DNA of 35,268 bases from Kofleriaceae bacterium. Its GTDB lineage: Bacteria > Myxococcota_A > Polyangia > Haliangiales > Haliangiaceae. Positions 25,806 through 33,795 of the stretch are shown one piece after another. Made by a program: the position numbers and the translations under genes. How positions within the stretch are numbered: position 1 is the stretch's first letter; each line of letters opens with the position of its first letter. Below the pieces are notes generated by a model, which saw nothing but the letters and a program-made list of their open reading frames with translations, was not told where the DNA came from and ran no database searches. The DNA lies in the NCBI GenBank assembly GCA_024762925.1, contig JANTGM010000057.1, forward strand, positions 1 through 35,268. Direction: 5' to 3'.

Positions 25806-27203
25806 ATGTCTAAGAGCAGCGATAAAAAAGAATACGCGCGAATGGTCTCCCGGCGCAGCCTGGTCAAGTGGAGCGTCGCAGCTGGAGCCGCATTGGGGCT
25901 CAAGCCGTGGCAGGTCTTTGAAGCCCTAGAAGGTTCGGGCCCAGGGGGAGTCGCAATGGCTGCCGATGCCGCATGCCACTCCACAAACCGCTCTGTGCAC
26001 ATTGTTGCTGGTACTGGTGGCTTTGCCTGGTTCCAGCTTCTGTGGCCACACAATGATGTTGCGGCTGCAGGCAATGCCAACTTTGCGTTCCACGCACCTG
26101 GCGAGCAAACCATTGCGGAGAACACCGACAGGCTTCTCACGTTGGGGCCAGAAGCTCCTTGGAAGAACTTGAATGGGAGCCGGCAAGTAACCGCTCTCAT
26201 GGCTGGTCGCAATGAGACGCACACAAACTCGCCATCAACGAGTTCGACAATTAACGGCGGCATCTCGCTCTTCGCCGCATGTGCAGCCATGCAATCCACC
26301 AATCCAACCTTGGTGCCAGTGATTGCGGTTGATGATGTTGGTGTCGGTAACGCACCCGGTGCGCCAAACGTAGCTCGAGTGAACAACGGTGATGCAATCG
26401 TCGGTCTCTTCAACAGTGCAGCCTCTCGCGCTGGCAGTGTCCTTGAGAATGCCGCTGATGCGGAAATCTACGATGCTCACTACAAGGCACTCCTCTCACT
26501 CAACCGAATGTCGGGACGTCCAACTTCGAAGAGGTCGCTTGCCACAGGCCGTGAGGCTTCAGCGCTTCTTGGTAAGAACCTCGCAAATGCGTTGGCTCCA
26601 ACCAATGCCGACCTCAGCCGTTATGGCGTGAATGGGGCAACCCCAACCAAGCTCACGAACTTGGCTCGCACACTCATCGTGACAGCGCGTGCCTTTACGC
26701 TCGGTCTTACGAGTTCGGTTGTTCTGCCCGCGATGAAGGACGATCCACATGGCGCCTTTACCAACATGGCAAACCTCCGCTCAACGGTTGTTGGCCTTGG
26801 TGGCATCCTCGATGCTTTCATGGGCGACCTTCAAACGATGGACGACCCAGCATGTAGCGACAAGCTCGCAGAGGGAACCGTCATTACCATCCATGGTGAT
26901 ACTCCAAAGAACCCGCTCAACCGCTCTGGCTGGCCTGATGGCACTCCGCAAAACAGCAACTGGCTGTACGCGCTTGGTGCAGGTCATCTCAAGACGGGTT
27001 GGCACGGCGGAATCGATCGCAACGGAACGGTAACCACGTTCGACCCAGCAACTGGAAACCCTGTCAACGCAAGCAGCGACTCAACCCGTGAAGCCGCCAG
27101 CGCTGCTGTGGCCTACGCCGTCGCAAAAGGCGATATGCGCCGAGTTCAGGACTTCTACGATGGTGGAGACATCAGCGGAATCGTCACTCCTGTAACGCTC
27201 TAG
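25806..27203 (+). CDS. Tat-exported DUF1501/DUF1552-like protein
   Basis: This 465-residue protein has a Tat signal (SRRSLVKWSVAAGAALG, about residues 15-31). The mature part has VHIVAGTGGFAWFQLLWP, RQVTALMAGRNETH and a C-terminal VITIHGDTPKNPLNRSGW, which resemble secreted DUF1501/DUF1552-type proteins encoded next to planctomycete-type cytochromes. The match is weaker than for the DUF1552 protein at the left end of the window. It ends the four-gene cassette. Its TAG stop is inside the CTAG that starts a diverged family A repeat, and a hairpin terminator follows. Confidence 0.65.
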   Translation: MSKSSDKKEYARMVSRRSLVKWSVAAGAALGLKPWQVFEALEGSGPGGVAMAADAACHSTNRSVHIVAGTGGFAWFQLLWPHNDVAAAGNANFAFHAPGEQTIAENTDRLLTLGPEAPWKNLNGSRQVTALMAGRNETHTNSPSTSSTINGGISLFAACAAMQSTNPTLVPVIAVDDVGVGNAPGAPNVARVNNGDAIVGLFNSAASRAGSVLENAADAEIYDAHYKALLSLNRMSGRPTSKRSLATGREASALLGKNLANALAPTNADLSRYGVNGATPTKLTNLARTLIVTARAFTLGLTSSVVLPAMKDDPHGAFTNMANLRSTVVGLGGILDAFMGDLQTMDDPACSDKLAEGTVITIHGDTPKNPLNRSGWPDGTPQNSNWLYALGAGHLKTGWHGGIDRNGTVTTFDPATGNPVNASSDSTREAASAAVAYAVAKGDMRRVQDFYDGGDISGIVTPVTL

Positions 27204-27315
27204 TGCGTGATTCAATGATGTTGAGCGTGCTCGCTCGTCTTCTCGTCCGCTGGACGCGTTGACGAGCAAACGCTCATCGTCGCTTGATCGATCACGTCGA
27301 TCAATCAATCAAACC
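27200..27315. repeat. Diverged, truncated family A repeat
   Basis: Starting at CTAG (27200-27203), the sequence TGCGTGATTCA followed by GCGTGCTCGCTCGTCTTC and CGCTGGAC parallels the left half of family A. The right end is missing. Instead there is a perfect inverted repeat with arms TTGATCGA (27284-27291) and TCGATCAA (27297-27304). The copy overlaps the stop codon of the Tat protein gene. Confidence 0.6.
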
Positions 27316-27324
27316 CACGAATCC

Positions 27325-27357
27325 AAGCCGAGTCCGAAAGGGCTCGGCTTGTTTCGT
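27325..27357 (+). terminator. Rho-independent terminator of the exported cassette
   Basis: Arms AAGCCGAGTCC (27325-27335) and GGGCTCGGCTT (27340-27350) pair over 11 positions with one G-T wobble around a GAAA loop, followed by GTTTCGTT. The T-tract is broken, so termination may be moderate. Confidence 0.7.
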
Positions 27358-27519
27358 TCTAGCTCTTCGCAGTTGAGCTCAAACCCGATGGGCCTTGTCC
27401 TCAGAAATCGTTCGTGGGTAGCTCTTGCAGGAACACTAGGTGGAACACTGCGTTCCAGCCTTCTTCGCAAAATGCACGGATGTCAAAGGCATTGGCTTCC
27501 TGCATCGATGACGAGCCAA
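27358..27519. other. Short gene-free stretch
   Basis: Between the terminator and the Wza stop codon nothing convincing was found. Open frames here are short and unlike any protein I know. Confidence 0.4.
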
Positions 27520-28122
27520 CTATGGGACGTACAATGAGTCGCCCGCCAGCATCACAATGTTCATCTCAGGATGGCTGCCATCCTCGATGAAATCAAAGGC
27601 AATTGGAATGCGCCGAATCGTGCCATCGGCGTCGCGACGGCTCAGGGTAATTTTGTTGCGTTCAGCGAAACGCGTGAAGCCGCCAGCTTGGGCGATGGCA
27701 TCCGCAACGGTGAGGTATTGGCGAGACTGCACCATGCCGGCACGTACGACTTCACCACTCACCGTGAATCGGTAACTATTGACCTGTGTGACAGCAACCG
27801 TGATTTCCGAGGCACCAAGTTTCACATACTCGGCCAGCCGCTTTGCGATCTCTTTGCGGAGTTGGCTTGGCGTCTTGCCGCGAGCAACCAAATCCCCAAC
27901 CAGAGGCATGGTGATGGTGCCATCGGGACGTACCACGACCGAGGTGGAGAGCTGTTCGTTCTTCCAGACGTTGATATTGAGGCCATCATCAACGCCAACG
28001 ACATACTCTGAGACCCGCGGGTCCACCTCTTTGCTGTAGTCGTAGTTTGGCATCTTTGGCCCACAGGCCACAATCAGACCAAAAGCCAGGACGGCCATGA
28101 GCTTTCCCACGTAAGCTTGCAC
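27520..28122 (-). CDS. Polysaccharide export protein (Wza-like)
   Basis: This outer-membrane lipoprotein of about 200 residues starts uncertainly: GTG codons at 28122 and 28110 and an ATG at 28098 are all possible. The GTG at 28122 gives the best signal length before the lipobox LIVAC. The polysaccharide export domain (YVVGVDDGLNINVWKNEQLS through VVRPDGTITMPLVGDL) is followed by a SLBB-like domain (YRFTVSGEVVRAGM through ITLSRRDADG) and the end MLAGDSLYVP. It forms the exit channel for the polysaccharide. It is shorter than Wza and lacks its C-terminal transmembrane helix. It diverges from the Wzy gene. Confidence 0.85.
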   Translation of the reverse strand: MQAYVGKLMAVLAFGLIVACGPKMPNYDYSKEVDPRVSEYVVGVDDGLNINVWKNEQLSTSVVVRPDGTITMPLVGDLVARGKTPSQLRKEIAKRLAEYVKLGASEITVAVTQVNSYRFTVSGEVVRAGMVQSRQYLTVADAIAQAGGFTRFAERNKITLSRRDADGTIRRIPIAFDFIEDGSHPEMNIVMLAGDSLYVP

Positions 28123-28147
28123 CTGCTTACTATAGGCAACTCCCTCG

Positions 28148-29536
28148 ATGTTCGCTATTCCCGGAATCCTCGGCATTCTATTATTTATCTACCTGCGCCC
28201 GCAGGAGGCCTTCGCTCCGTTGCAAGGCGTGCCGTTTCTCTACCTTTTCTTTGCCCTGATTCTCTTTGGAGCGGCAGTGGACTTGCGTCTGCGCGTGACA
28301 AAGGCAATTCCCATTCCCGCATTGCCATGGGCCATCGGCTTTCTGGTCTGGTGCCTCATTTCGGTGGCGATCAACAAGCCTGATCAGCTGATGCCCAGCG
28401 CCATTCAGCTCTTCATCACCATCGCGATCTTCGTCTTGGTTGCGCAGAGTATCCAGAGTTTCCGAGTTTTCGAGAAAGTCGCTGCGATGTTGATAGCGCT
28501 GGGAATGCTGCTCACGCTCATTGCCATCCATCAGAGTCAGGCACCGCTAACTTGCGTCATTGCCCCGCCGGGGGAGGGCAATCAAAATGAGACGGGAACG
28601 CCAACAGGAGTGCCCTGTGTAAGGGCGAGGACTTGCTACGCAGACGCAAAAGACCCGAGTGTTGACTACTACTGCGAGCGTGTTGGGGTTCTCGGTACTC
28701 ACTCCATTGGCAAACGCGTGCGGTATCGCGGCGTCTTGCAGGATCCGAACGAGTTGGCGATTGCTCTTACGTCTGGGCTCGCACTGCTGATTGCTCTATG
28801 GCTGCGAAAGCGAAAGCGAAGATGGAAGTGGGCTGCCTTGCTTGGTGTTGTCTTGGTGGCGTGGGCGGTCAAGGAGACTGGTTCGCGCTCGGGACAGCTA
28901 GGGTTCTTGGCGACGATCGGCGCCTTCCTGTTTTGGAAGTACCGGTGGAAGATCGCGGTGGTTGCTGGCCCTGCAATGGTGCCTGTGCTCCTGCTTGTTG
29001 CAAAGGGCGGCAGTGATCGTGCTGATGCTGCATCGTCGAGTACTGAGCGCTATGAGGCTTGGCTGGCTGGATTGCAGATGTTCCGACAATCCCCAATCTG
29101 GGGTATCGGCTTTGGGCAATTCAACGAATACCACTTCCTTACAGCACACAACACGCTCATCTTGGTGCTCGCAGAGTTGGGCTTTGTCGGCGCCTTTATC
29201 TTCTCCATGTTGGTGTGGATCATGATTAAGACACCGCTTCAGGTGCTAAGACGCTACTCAGGTCATGAGGAAGCCCGGGTCTCTGTCATCTGGTCAGTGG
29301 CGCTCTTGGCCTCCATCGGAGCGATCCTCGCGGGCAGTATGTTCCTCTCATTTGCCTACCACTACATCCTTTGGATTTTCATGGGCCTCGCTGGTGGGCT
29401 GTTCATTTCGGTGCGCAGCCACGATCCAGATTTCGAAGTCCGCATCACACTCATCGATGCTGCGGTGGTTCTCATCTTCAACGTCTTCATGTTTGCACTG
29501 CTCACGGTCTTCCTCCGATTGAAGGGGATCTACTGA
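28148..29536 (+). CDS. O-antigen ligase / Wzy-type polymerase
   Basis: This 462-residue inner-membrane protein has roughly ten or more membrane segments. The motif YRGVLQDPNELAIALTSG and the following periplasmic region (SRSGQLG, then FNEYHFLTAHNTLIL) are typical of the O-antigen ligase/polymerase family. In this setting it most likely polymerises repeat units rather than attaching O-antigen to lipid A. It has few close neighbours in common with a flippase; no wzx was found in the window. Confidence 0.82.
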   Translation: MFAIPGILGILLFIYLRPQEAFAPLQGVPFLYLFFALILFGAAVDLRLRVTKAIPIPALPWAIGFLVWCLISVAINKPDQLMPSAIQLFITIAIFVLVAQSIQSFRVFEKVAAMLIALGMLLTLIAIHQSQAPLTCVIAPPGEGNQNETGTPTGVPCVRARTCYADAKDPSVDYYCERVGVLGTHSIGKRVRYRGVLQDPNELAIALTSGLALLIALWLRKRKRRWKWAALLGVVLVAWAVKETGSRSGQLGFLATIGAFLFWKYRWKIAVVAGPAMVPVLLLVAKGGSDRADAASSSTERYEAWLAGLQMFRQSPIWGIGFGQFNEYHFLTAHNTLILVLAELGFVGAFIFSMLVWIMIKTPLQVLRRYSGHEEARVSVIWSVALLASIGAILAGSMFLSFAYHYILWIFMGLAGGLFISVRSHDPDFEVRITLIDAAVVLIFNVFMFALLTVFLRLKGIY

Positions 29537-29560
29537 ACTGGATGTTGTAGAGTCCGCCAC

Positions 29561-30019
29561 ATGAGCCGCTCTTCTCGCACCAAGGCCAGCATTGGTCTCT
29601 TTGCCATGGCCCTTCTTCTGCCAGCGTGTCGCAAGTCGCCGACCACGAAGCAAATCAAAGGATTCGCGGACAAGGTATGCGCGTGCAAAGACGCAGCGTG
29701 CGCGGAGGCTGTGCAGGCCGAGTATCTCGAGTGGTGGAAGGGCAACATGCGGGCCCGTGGCTCGGAAGGTGATCGCAAAGGCGTCGAGAAGGCCATGCAG
29801 CGGTATGCAGAGTGCCACTTGGCCTTGGTGGGCCCAAAGACGGTTGCTGCCCCACCCGCAGCTCCTGTGCCAAAGGTCAATCTCCAGCGGCCAATGCCCA
29901 CGCCTGAACCCGCCTCGGTCGCTCCTGGCACAAGGGAGGTGGCACCTTCAAAGGCAACGAGCGAGACTGTCGACCAGGCTGCCACCCCCCCGGTTCCAGC
30001 CAAATCGCCAGCTCCATAA
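29561..30019 (+). CDS. Small lipoprotein with Cys-rich core
   Basis: This 152-residue lipoprotein (lipobox LLPAC, Cys23) has a short helical domain with four cysteines (DKVCACKDAACAEAV, then RYAECHLAL) and a proline/alanine-rich tail from about residue 92. I do not recognise a named family. The order and charge suggest a disulfide-stabilised envelope protein. It lies 24 bases after wzy and 129 bases before the selenoprotein gene, so it may be a substrate of that thiol oxidoreductase. That link is inference only. Confidence 0.7.
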   Translation: MSRSSRTKASIGLFAMALLLPACRKSPTTKQIKGFADKVCACKDAACAEAVQAEYLEWWKGNMRARGSEGDRKGVEKAMQRYAECHLALVGPKTVAAPPAAPVPKVNLQRPMPTPEPASVAPGTREVAPSKATSETVDQAATPPVPAKSPAP

Positions 30020-30116
30020 TCGCGGTCAGACAGCCGGTATTCCCAGGAATGGGAAAGAACCAGCGACCAGCTGAGAATCCCAAAATAAACGTCGCAGGGT
30101 GCGATGGTCTCTTGAC

Positions 30117-30130
30117 CAGACGAACGTCTG
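30117..30130 (+). promoter_or_regulatory. Short inverted repeat upstream of selenoprotein gene
   Basis: CAGACGAACGTCTG has perfect six-base arms around AA, 18 bases before the ATG at 30149. It could be an operator or a small leader hairpin. A second hairpin (TTCCCA and TGGGAA arms) lies near 30040. The regulator is unknown. Confidence 0.3.
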
Positions 30131-30148
30131 TCGGCAGGATGGCGTCCT

Positions 30149-30967
30149 ATGAAACGTACTGGTCTCTTCCTATTGTCCGCAGTAGCCGTATTCGGCTGCC
30201 AACGGGACGATGCTCCGCTGAGGAAAGAGGTTGCAGAACTTAAGGCTGGCCAAGAGAAGATCTTGGATGCCATTAAGAACATGCCAAAAGCTGGCCCTGC
30301 TGCCGCTCGTCCTCAGCGCCCTCAGCGTCCACGTCCTGATGCCAATTCCGTCTACTCCGTCAACATCAACGGAGCCCCGTTCAAGGGAGCAAAAGACGCC
30401 AAAGTTACAGTTGTTGAGGCGTTTGAATTCGCCTGACCGTTTTGCCAGAAGGTCGGTCCGACCATCCAACAACTCATCAAAGATTACGAAGGCGACATCA
30501 AAATTGCCTACAAGCACTTTGTGGTTCATCCACAGAGCGCAACAGAGCCAGCTCTGGCCGCTTGCGCAGCAGGACTGCAAGGCAAGTTCAGCGAGATGGA
30601 GAAGGGAATCTGGGAGAAGGCGTACGCAAAGCGCGACTTCAAACCAGAAACACTTGAAGCCATTGCAAAGGATGTCGGTGTCGACATTGCTAAGTACAAA
30701 GCTGACAAGGACGGCCCTTGCAAGAAGCAAATCGGCCAAGATCAAAGCGATCTTCGCAACGTCGGAACTTCGGGAACCCCGGCGTTCTACATCAACGGCC
30801 GCTTCCTCTCTGGTGCACGCCCAGTTGACCAGTTCAAGAAGCTGGTTGATGAGGAGCTAAAGAAGGCTAACGATCGCATCGCAAAAGGCGAAGCTTCGGT
30901 TGCTGACTACTACGACAAGTTCGTTGTTAAGAAGGGCCTCAAAAAGCTCGCTCCGCCGAAGAAGTAA
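30149..30967 (+). CDS. DsbA-like selenoprotein lipoprotein with U-P-F-C active site
   Basis: Read through the in-frame TGA at 30434-30436, this is one 272-residue protein. It has a lipobox (AVFGC, Cys17), a short coiled segment, a Pro/Arg linker, then a thioredoxin/DsbA fold: DAKVTVVEAFEFA, Sec96-Pro-Phe-Cys99, QKVGPTIQQLIKDY, a helical insert, and GTSGTPAFYING with the cis-Pro at 211. Homologues normally have C-P-x-C, so TGA sits exactly on the first active-site cysteine. The downstream frame runs 176 codons without a break. A SECIS-like stem-loop follows the TGA. The protein is expected to act as an envelope thiol-disulfide oxidoreductase with a low-pKa selenol. A strong terminator ends the unit. 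Annotation pipelines would split it in two. Confidence 0.85.
30434..30436 (+). other. In-frame TGA predicted to encode selenocysteine (Sec96)
   Basis: The codon replaces the first cysteine of the CxxC motif, with Cys99 (30443-30445) retained. Both flanks are in the same frame, and conserved DsbA-like sequence continues on either side. The stop is followed by C. Confidence 0.85.
30437..30466 (+). promoter_or_regulatory. Bacterial SECIS-like stem-loop
   Basis: A perfect five-base stem pairs GGTCG (30451-30455) with CGACC (30459-30463), closing a GTC loop at 30456-30458. The loop starts 19 bases after the TGA and begins with G followed by U. Bacterial SECIS elements for SelB typically have an apical loop with a G in the first two positions, about 16-37 bases after the UGA, so this fits. 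It lies inside the coding sequence and encodes part of KVGPT. Confidence 0.75.
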
Positions 30968-30988
30968 GCATTCGCTTCACTCACTATC

Positions 30989-31022
30989 AACGCCGGCATC
31001 TTCGCGATGCCGGCGTTTTTTT
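30989..31022 (+). terminator. Strong Rho-independent terminator after the selenoprotein gene
   Basis: Arms AACGCCGGCATC (30989-31000) and GATGCCGGCGTT (31006-31017) pair perfectly around TTCGC and run into a T-tract. The cysteine synthase gene starts 17 bases further on, so it needs its own promoter or readthrough. Confidence 0.92.
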
Positions 31023-31038
31023 GTGGTAGCAAGCAGTC

Positions 31039-31974
31039 GTGCCAATCTACGAGGACATCACTGCAACCGTAGGAAAAACTCCGCTAATCGACCTGAGCCG
31101 CTTTGTTGCCAAGGAAAAGCTCTCTGTGCGTATTCTCGGAAAGCTGGAGGCGCGCAACCCTTCTGGATCGGTCAAAGACCGCATTGCTGTTGCGATGATT
31201 CGCGACGCGAAAGAGAACGGCACCCTACAAGATGGCGCCATGATCGTCTCAGCTTCGTCGGGAAATACAGGCATCGCCCTAGCTTCCGCTGCTGCAGCAT
31301 TTGGCTACGACATCACTATCGTTATGCCGGCGAGCATGAGCAGTGAACGCATCGCGCTTCTGCAGATGCTTGGAGCGAACGTTGTGCTTGCTCCGGGCGC
31401 ACTGATGGGCGCTGCAGTTGAGAAGGCCGACGAGATTCTTAAGAAGAACCCCAAGGCCGTGAGGCTGCGGCAGTTTCAGAACCCCGCAAATCCTCGCGTT
31501 CACCGCGAGACAACCGCAGAGGAAATCTGGCAAGACACCGAAGGTGACGTGCATGCCTTTGTGGCGGGCGTCGGGACAGGTGGGACACTCACTGGCGTAG
31601 GACGTTTTCTTAAGGCGAAGCAGTCGTCGATTGTGATTGCAGCGGTCGAGCCGGAAAACTGCGCTGTGATCTCTGGCAAGAAGCCCGGCCCGCACTACAT
31701 TCAAGGCATTGGTGCAGGGTTTGTTCCCGAGAATCTCGATCGCGACGTCATCGATGAAACAATTCTTGTGAGTGACCGCGAAGCCACCAAGATGGCACTC
31801 TCGTTAACCCGCAGTGAGGGCATCTTGGTAGGCATCTCATCAGGGGCCAATCTAGCCGCTTGCATCAAGCTCGCAAGACGGGAAGACATGGTGGGAAAGA
31901 CGATCGTGACGGTTTTTTGCGACAGTGGAGAGCGCTACATGTCTACGCCGCTGGCGGACGAAGCTCTGCTCTAA
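31039..31974 (+). CDS. cysK: Cysteine synthase (O-acetylserine sulfhydrylase)
   Basis: This 311-residue PLP enzyme makes L-cysteine from O-acetylserine and sulfide. It has ITATVGKTPLIDLSRF, the PLP lysine in NPSGSVKDRIA (about residues 41-51), SASSGNTGIALA, GTGGTLTGVGRFL and the C-terminal GILVGISSGANLAA with TVFCDSGERYMST, all typical of CysK. The start is GTG, placed by alignment to the family's usual beginning (PIYEDITATVGKTP). It follows the terminator closely. Cysteine supply next to a thiol-oxidoreductase gene may be coincidence. Confidence 0.95.
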   Translation: MPIYEDITATVGKTPLIDLSRFVAKEKLSVRILGKLEARNPSGSVKDRIAVAMIRDAKENGTLQDGAMIVSASSGNTGIALASAAAAFGYDITIVMPASMSSERIALLQMLGANVVLAPGALMGAAVEKADEILKKNPKAVRLRQFQNPANPRVHRETTAEEIWQDTEGDVHAFVAGVGTGGTLTGVGRFLKAKQSSIVIAAVEPENCAVISGKKPGPHYIQGIGAGFVPENLDRDVIDETILVSDREATKMALSLTRSEGILVGISSGANLAACIKLARREDMVGKTIVTVFCDSGERYMSTPLADEALL

Positions 31975-32030
31975 TGCAAGACACTATCCGCCGTATTGCA
32001 ACCTCAACACCGCTCAGGTGTCTTCACTCC

Positions 32031-32876
32031 ATGAAACGCTGGATCAGTATCACTCTGCTCTGTGTGCTTCTCCCATTTTCGTCAGCATCGGCAGAGCCTG
32101 AGACTGCACCACAGGCTGTAGTGGCAGTTTCGCCCGCTGTCTCGGCTGTAACTTTGGCTGCAGCTCGCTGGGATTCGTCATGCAAGCGAGCCGGGCCTTT
32201 GGGATGCCTGACGCTTCGTCGGGTTGCTCGGAAAAATTCCTGTCAACCCTTCGTGGACACGCTCCAATTCGCAGGTCGTAAGCGATCCAAGGCTAAGCAG
32301 GCCGCAGCCCAACTCGCTGAAGCTCTCGAAGATTTGGGAACCGCGCCAGCCGAAGCAGAAGATGATGCGGTTGCGGCTGCACGAGCACAGGCGCTCTTTC
32401 TGCAAGGAGAGGCGAGCCTTGAGGCGTTTGCGCAGCTAAAGGTGCCGTCCGGGCTTACCTTCAGCGAAAAGAATCGCAAGCGTAAGAAAAAGTCGGAGGA
32501 GCGCTTTGTGGAGTACATGCGACAGGCCAACACGCTAGTCGACAACACAAGCGCCATGTACCAGCGAGTTATCGCGTTGCCAGAGCAGGCGGCCAATACC
32601 CGATGGCGAGCCGCTGCGGTGGCTCGAATCTCTCGTGTACATTGGATCTTTGCGAGCCAGCTCTATGGAATACAGATACCACCTGACATTCGTACCGGTC
32701 CGTATGCTGAGGATGCGGTGGCTGCCTTTTGCGACGCGCTGGCCAATGTCGCCGACCGGCTAGCGGCGCGTGCTCGCAAAGGAGCTCAGTACTGTGTCGA
32801 CGAAATCGCTGAGTCCTCGGCCCCTGTTTGGCATTCGGAGTGCAAATCTATGCTGGGCCCATCCGGGCAGCCCTAG
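32031..32876 (+). CDS. Secreted helical protein of unknown function
   Basis: This 281-residue protein has a classical signal peptide (KRWISITLLCVLLPFSSASA) cleaved before EPE. An ATG at 31974 that overlaps the cysK stop is an alternative but would spoil the signal. The mature part is almost wholly helical and Ala-rich, with a Lys-rich stretch (NRKRKKKSEERF) and paired cysteines near both ends. It may have a TPR-like fold, but no repeat consensus was confirmed. Probably periplasmic. It follows cysK by 56 bases and may be co-transcribed. Confidence 0.68.
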   Translation: MKRWISITLLCVLLPFSSASAEPETAPQAVVAVSPAVSAVTLAAARWDSSCKRAGPLGCLTLRRVARKNSCQPFVDTLQFAGRKRSKAKQAAAQLAEALEDLGTAPAEAEDDAVAAARAQALFLQGEASLEAFAQLKVPSGLTFSEKNRKRKKKSEERFVEYMRQANTLVDNTSAMYQRVIALPEQAANTRWRAAAVARISRVHWIFASQLYGIQIPPDIRTGPYAEDAVAAFCDALANVADRLAARARKGAQYCVDEIAESSAPVWHSECKSMLGPSGQP

Positions 32877-33048
32877 AGACCGACTGCGATGGAGAGGTGG
32901 ACGTTGCGCACCAATGGCTGCCTGGTGCGAGCAAGAGGCCTCGGACGGATGGGTCGAAGTCATGCCCACATTGAATCACGACCTCATCGCCTGGGAGTCA
33001 GACCAAAGAAATCGTGAATACCTCGCGCCGAAGAGCGTCCACAGCGCC

Positions 33049-33795
33049 ATGCGTCTCTCCCTCCTCTTCCCCCTCCTGCTCTCGCTTTGCGCATTGGCCG
33101 GCTGCACCGGTGGCTCTGGCAAGGGCGAGAGCGGCTCCTCCGATGCATCCGTGAGCGCCGATGGTGACACTCCTGTGGGTCCCTGCCCCACTGGCACCCT
33201 CTGCCTGCAGCCCTTTCTGGTCCAACCTGAGCTCCCCCAGCGCGCCGGACGCCTGGTGATTCTCTGGTACCAGCCCTACGGCGAACTCAACGGTCTCTTC
33301 GACAGCTGGCCACTGGCCCTCGGCTACGACGCCCCCTTCGAGCCCGGTGCGGAACGCTACGAAATTTCCCTTGAGGAAATTTCTGAGCCGCCCGTTCCCA
33401 CGCTGCTCTGCCAGTGGGAGGAAGAGTGTCTGCAACAAGCCAATCCGCGCCCGGTGGGCGTTGGCGTTCCCATGGTCTTTGCCGACGAAAATGGTAACGA
33501 CAGAATCGACCCGGAGGAAATCACCGTCTACGGAAGCATAGGTACCGGGATGGTCTTCGTGCTGTGGAGCAAAGAGGGAGCTCCTGTCGGCTCAGATGCC
33601 CTGGGCTTCGATGGACAGAGCGATTGTTTCCCCTTCGGAGTGGAAGCAGGCATCCACTTCTACGATTTCGATGGCAGCCTCCTTGATGCCACCACAAGAC
33701 CAGCGGACCAGGGCGGCCCTTTCGATCTCGCGCTCTGCGCGAATGCCAGCTGCAACAACCAGCCGCCCCGCTTGCTCCGGGCTCAAAAGCCCTAG
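33049..33795 (+). CDS. Lipoprotein of unknown function
   Basis: This 248-residue protein has a lipobox (ALAGC), a Gly/Ser/Asp-rich linker (about residues 19-45) and a globular part with several cysteines (VGPCPTGTLCLQP, LLCQWEEECLQQ, QSDCFPFG, ALCANASC). A calcium-loop-like ADENGNDRIDPEE (EF-hand pattern D-x-N-x-N-D-x-I-x-x-E-E) lies near residue 145. No family was recognised. Codons end in C far more than in neighbouring genes. Its TAG stop shares a CTAG with the oppositely oriented broken gene at 33792. Confidence 0.68.
   Translation: MRLSLLFPLLLSLCALAGCTGGSGKGESGSSDASVSADGDTPVGPCPTGTLCLQPFLVQPELPQRAGRLVILWYQPYGELNGLFDSWPLALGYDAPFEPGAERYEISLEEISEPPVPTLLCQWEEECLQQANPRPVGVGVPMVFADENGNDRIDPEEITVYGSIGTGMVFVLWSKEGAPVGSDALGFDGQSDCFPFGVEAGIHFYDFDGSLLDATTRPADQGGPFDLALCANASCNNQPPRLLRAQKP

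Noticed and set aside
30149-30967. Selenoprotein candidate explained as an ordinary pseudogene with a nonsense mutation
   Set aside because: There is a single stop, exactly on a redox-active cysteine position, with intact sequence on both sides and a fitting stem-loop. Random nonsense mutation would rarely give this.
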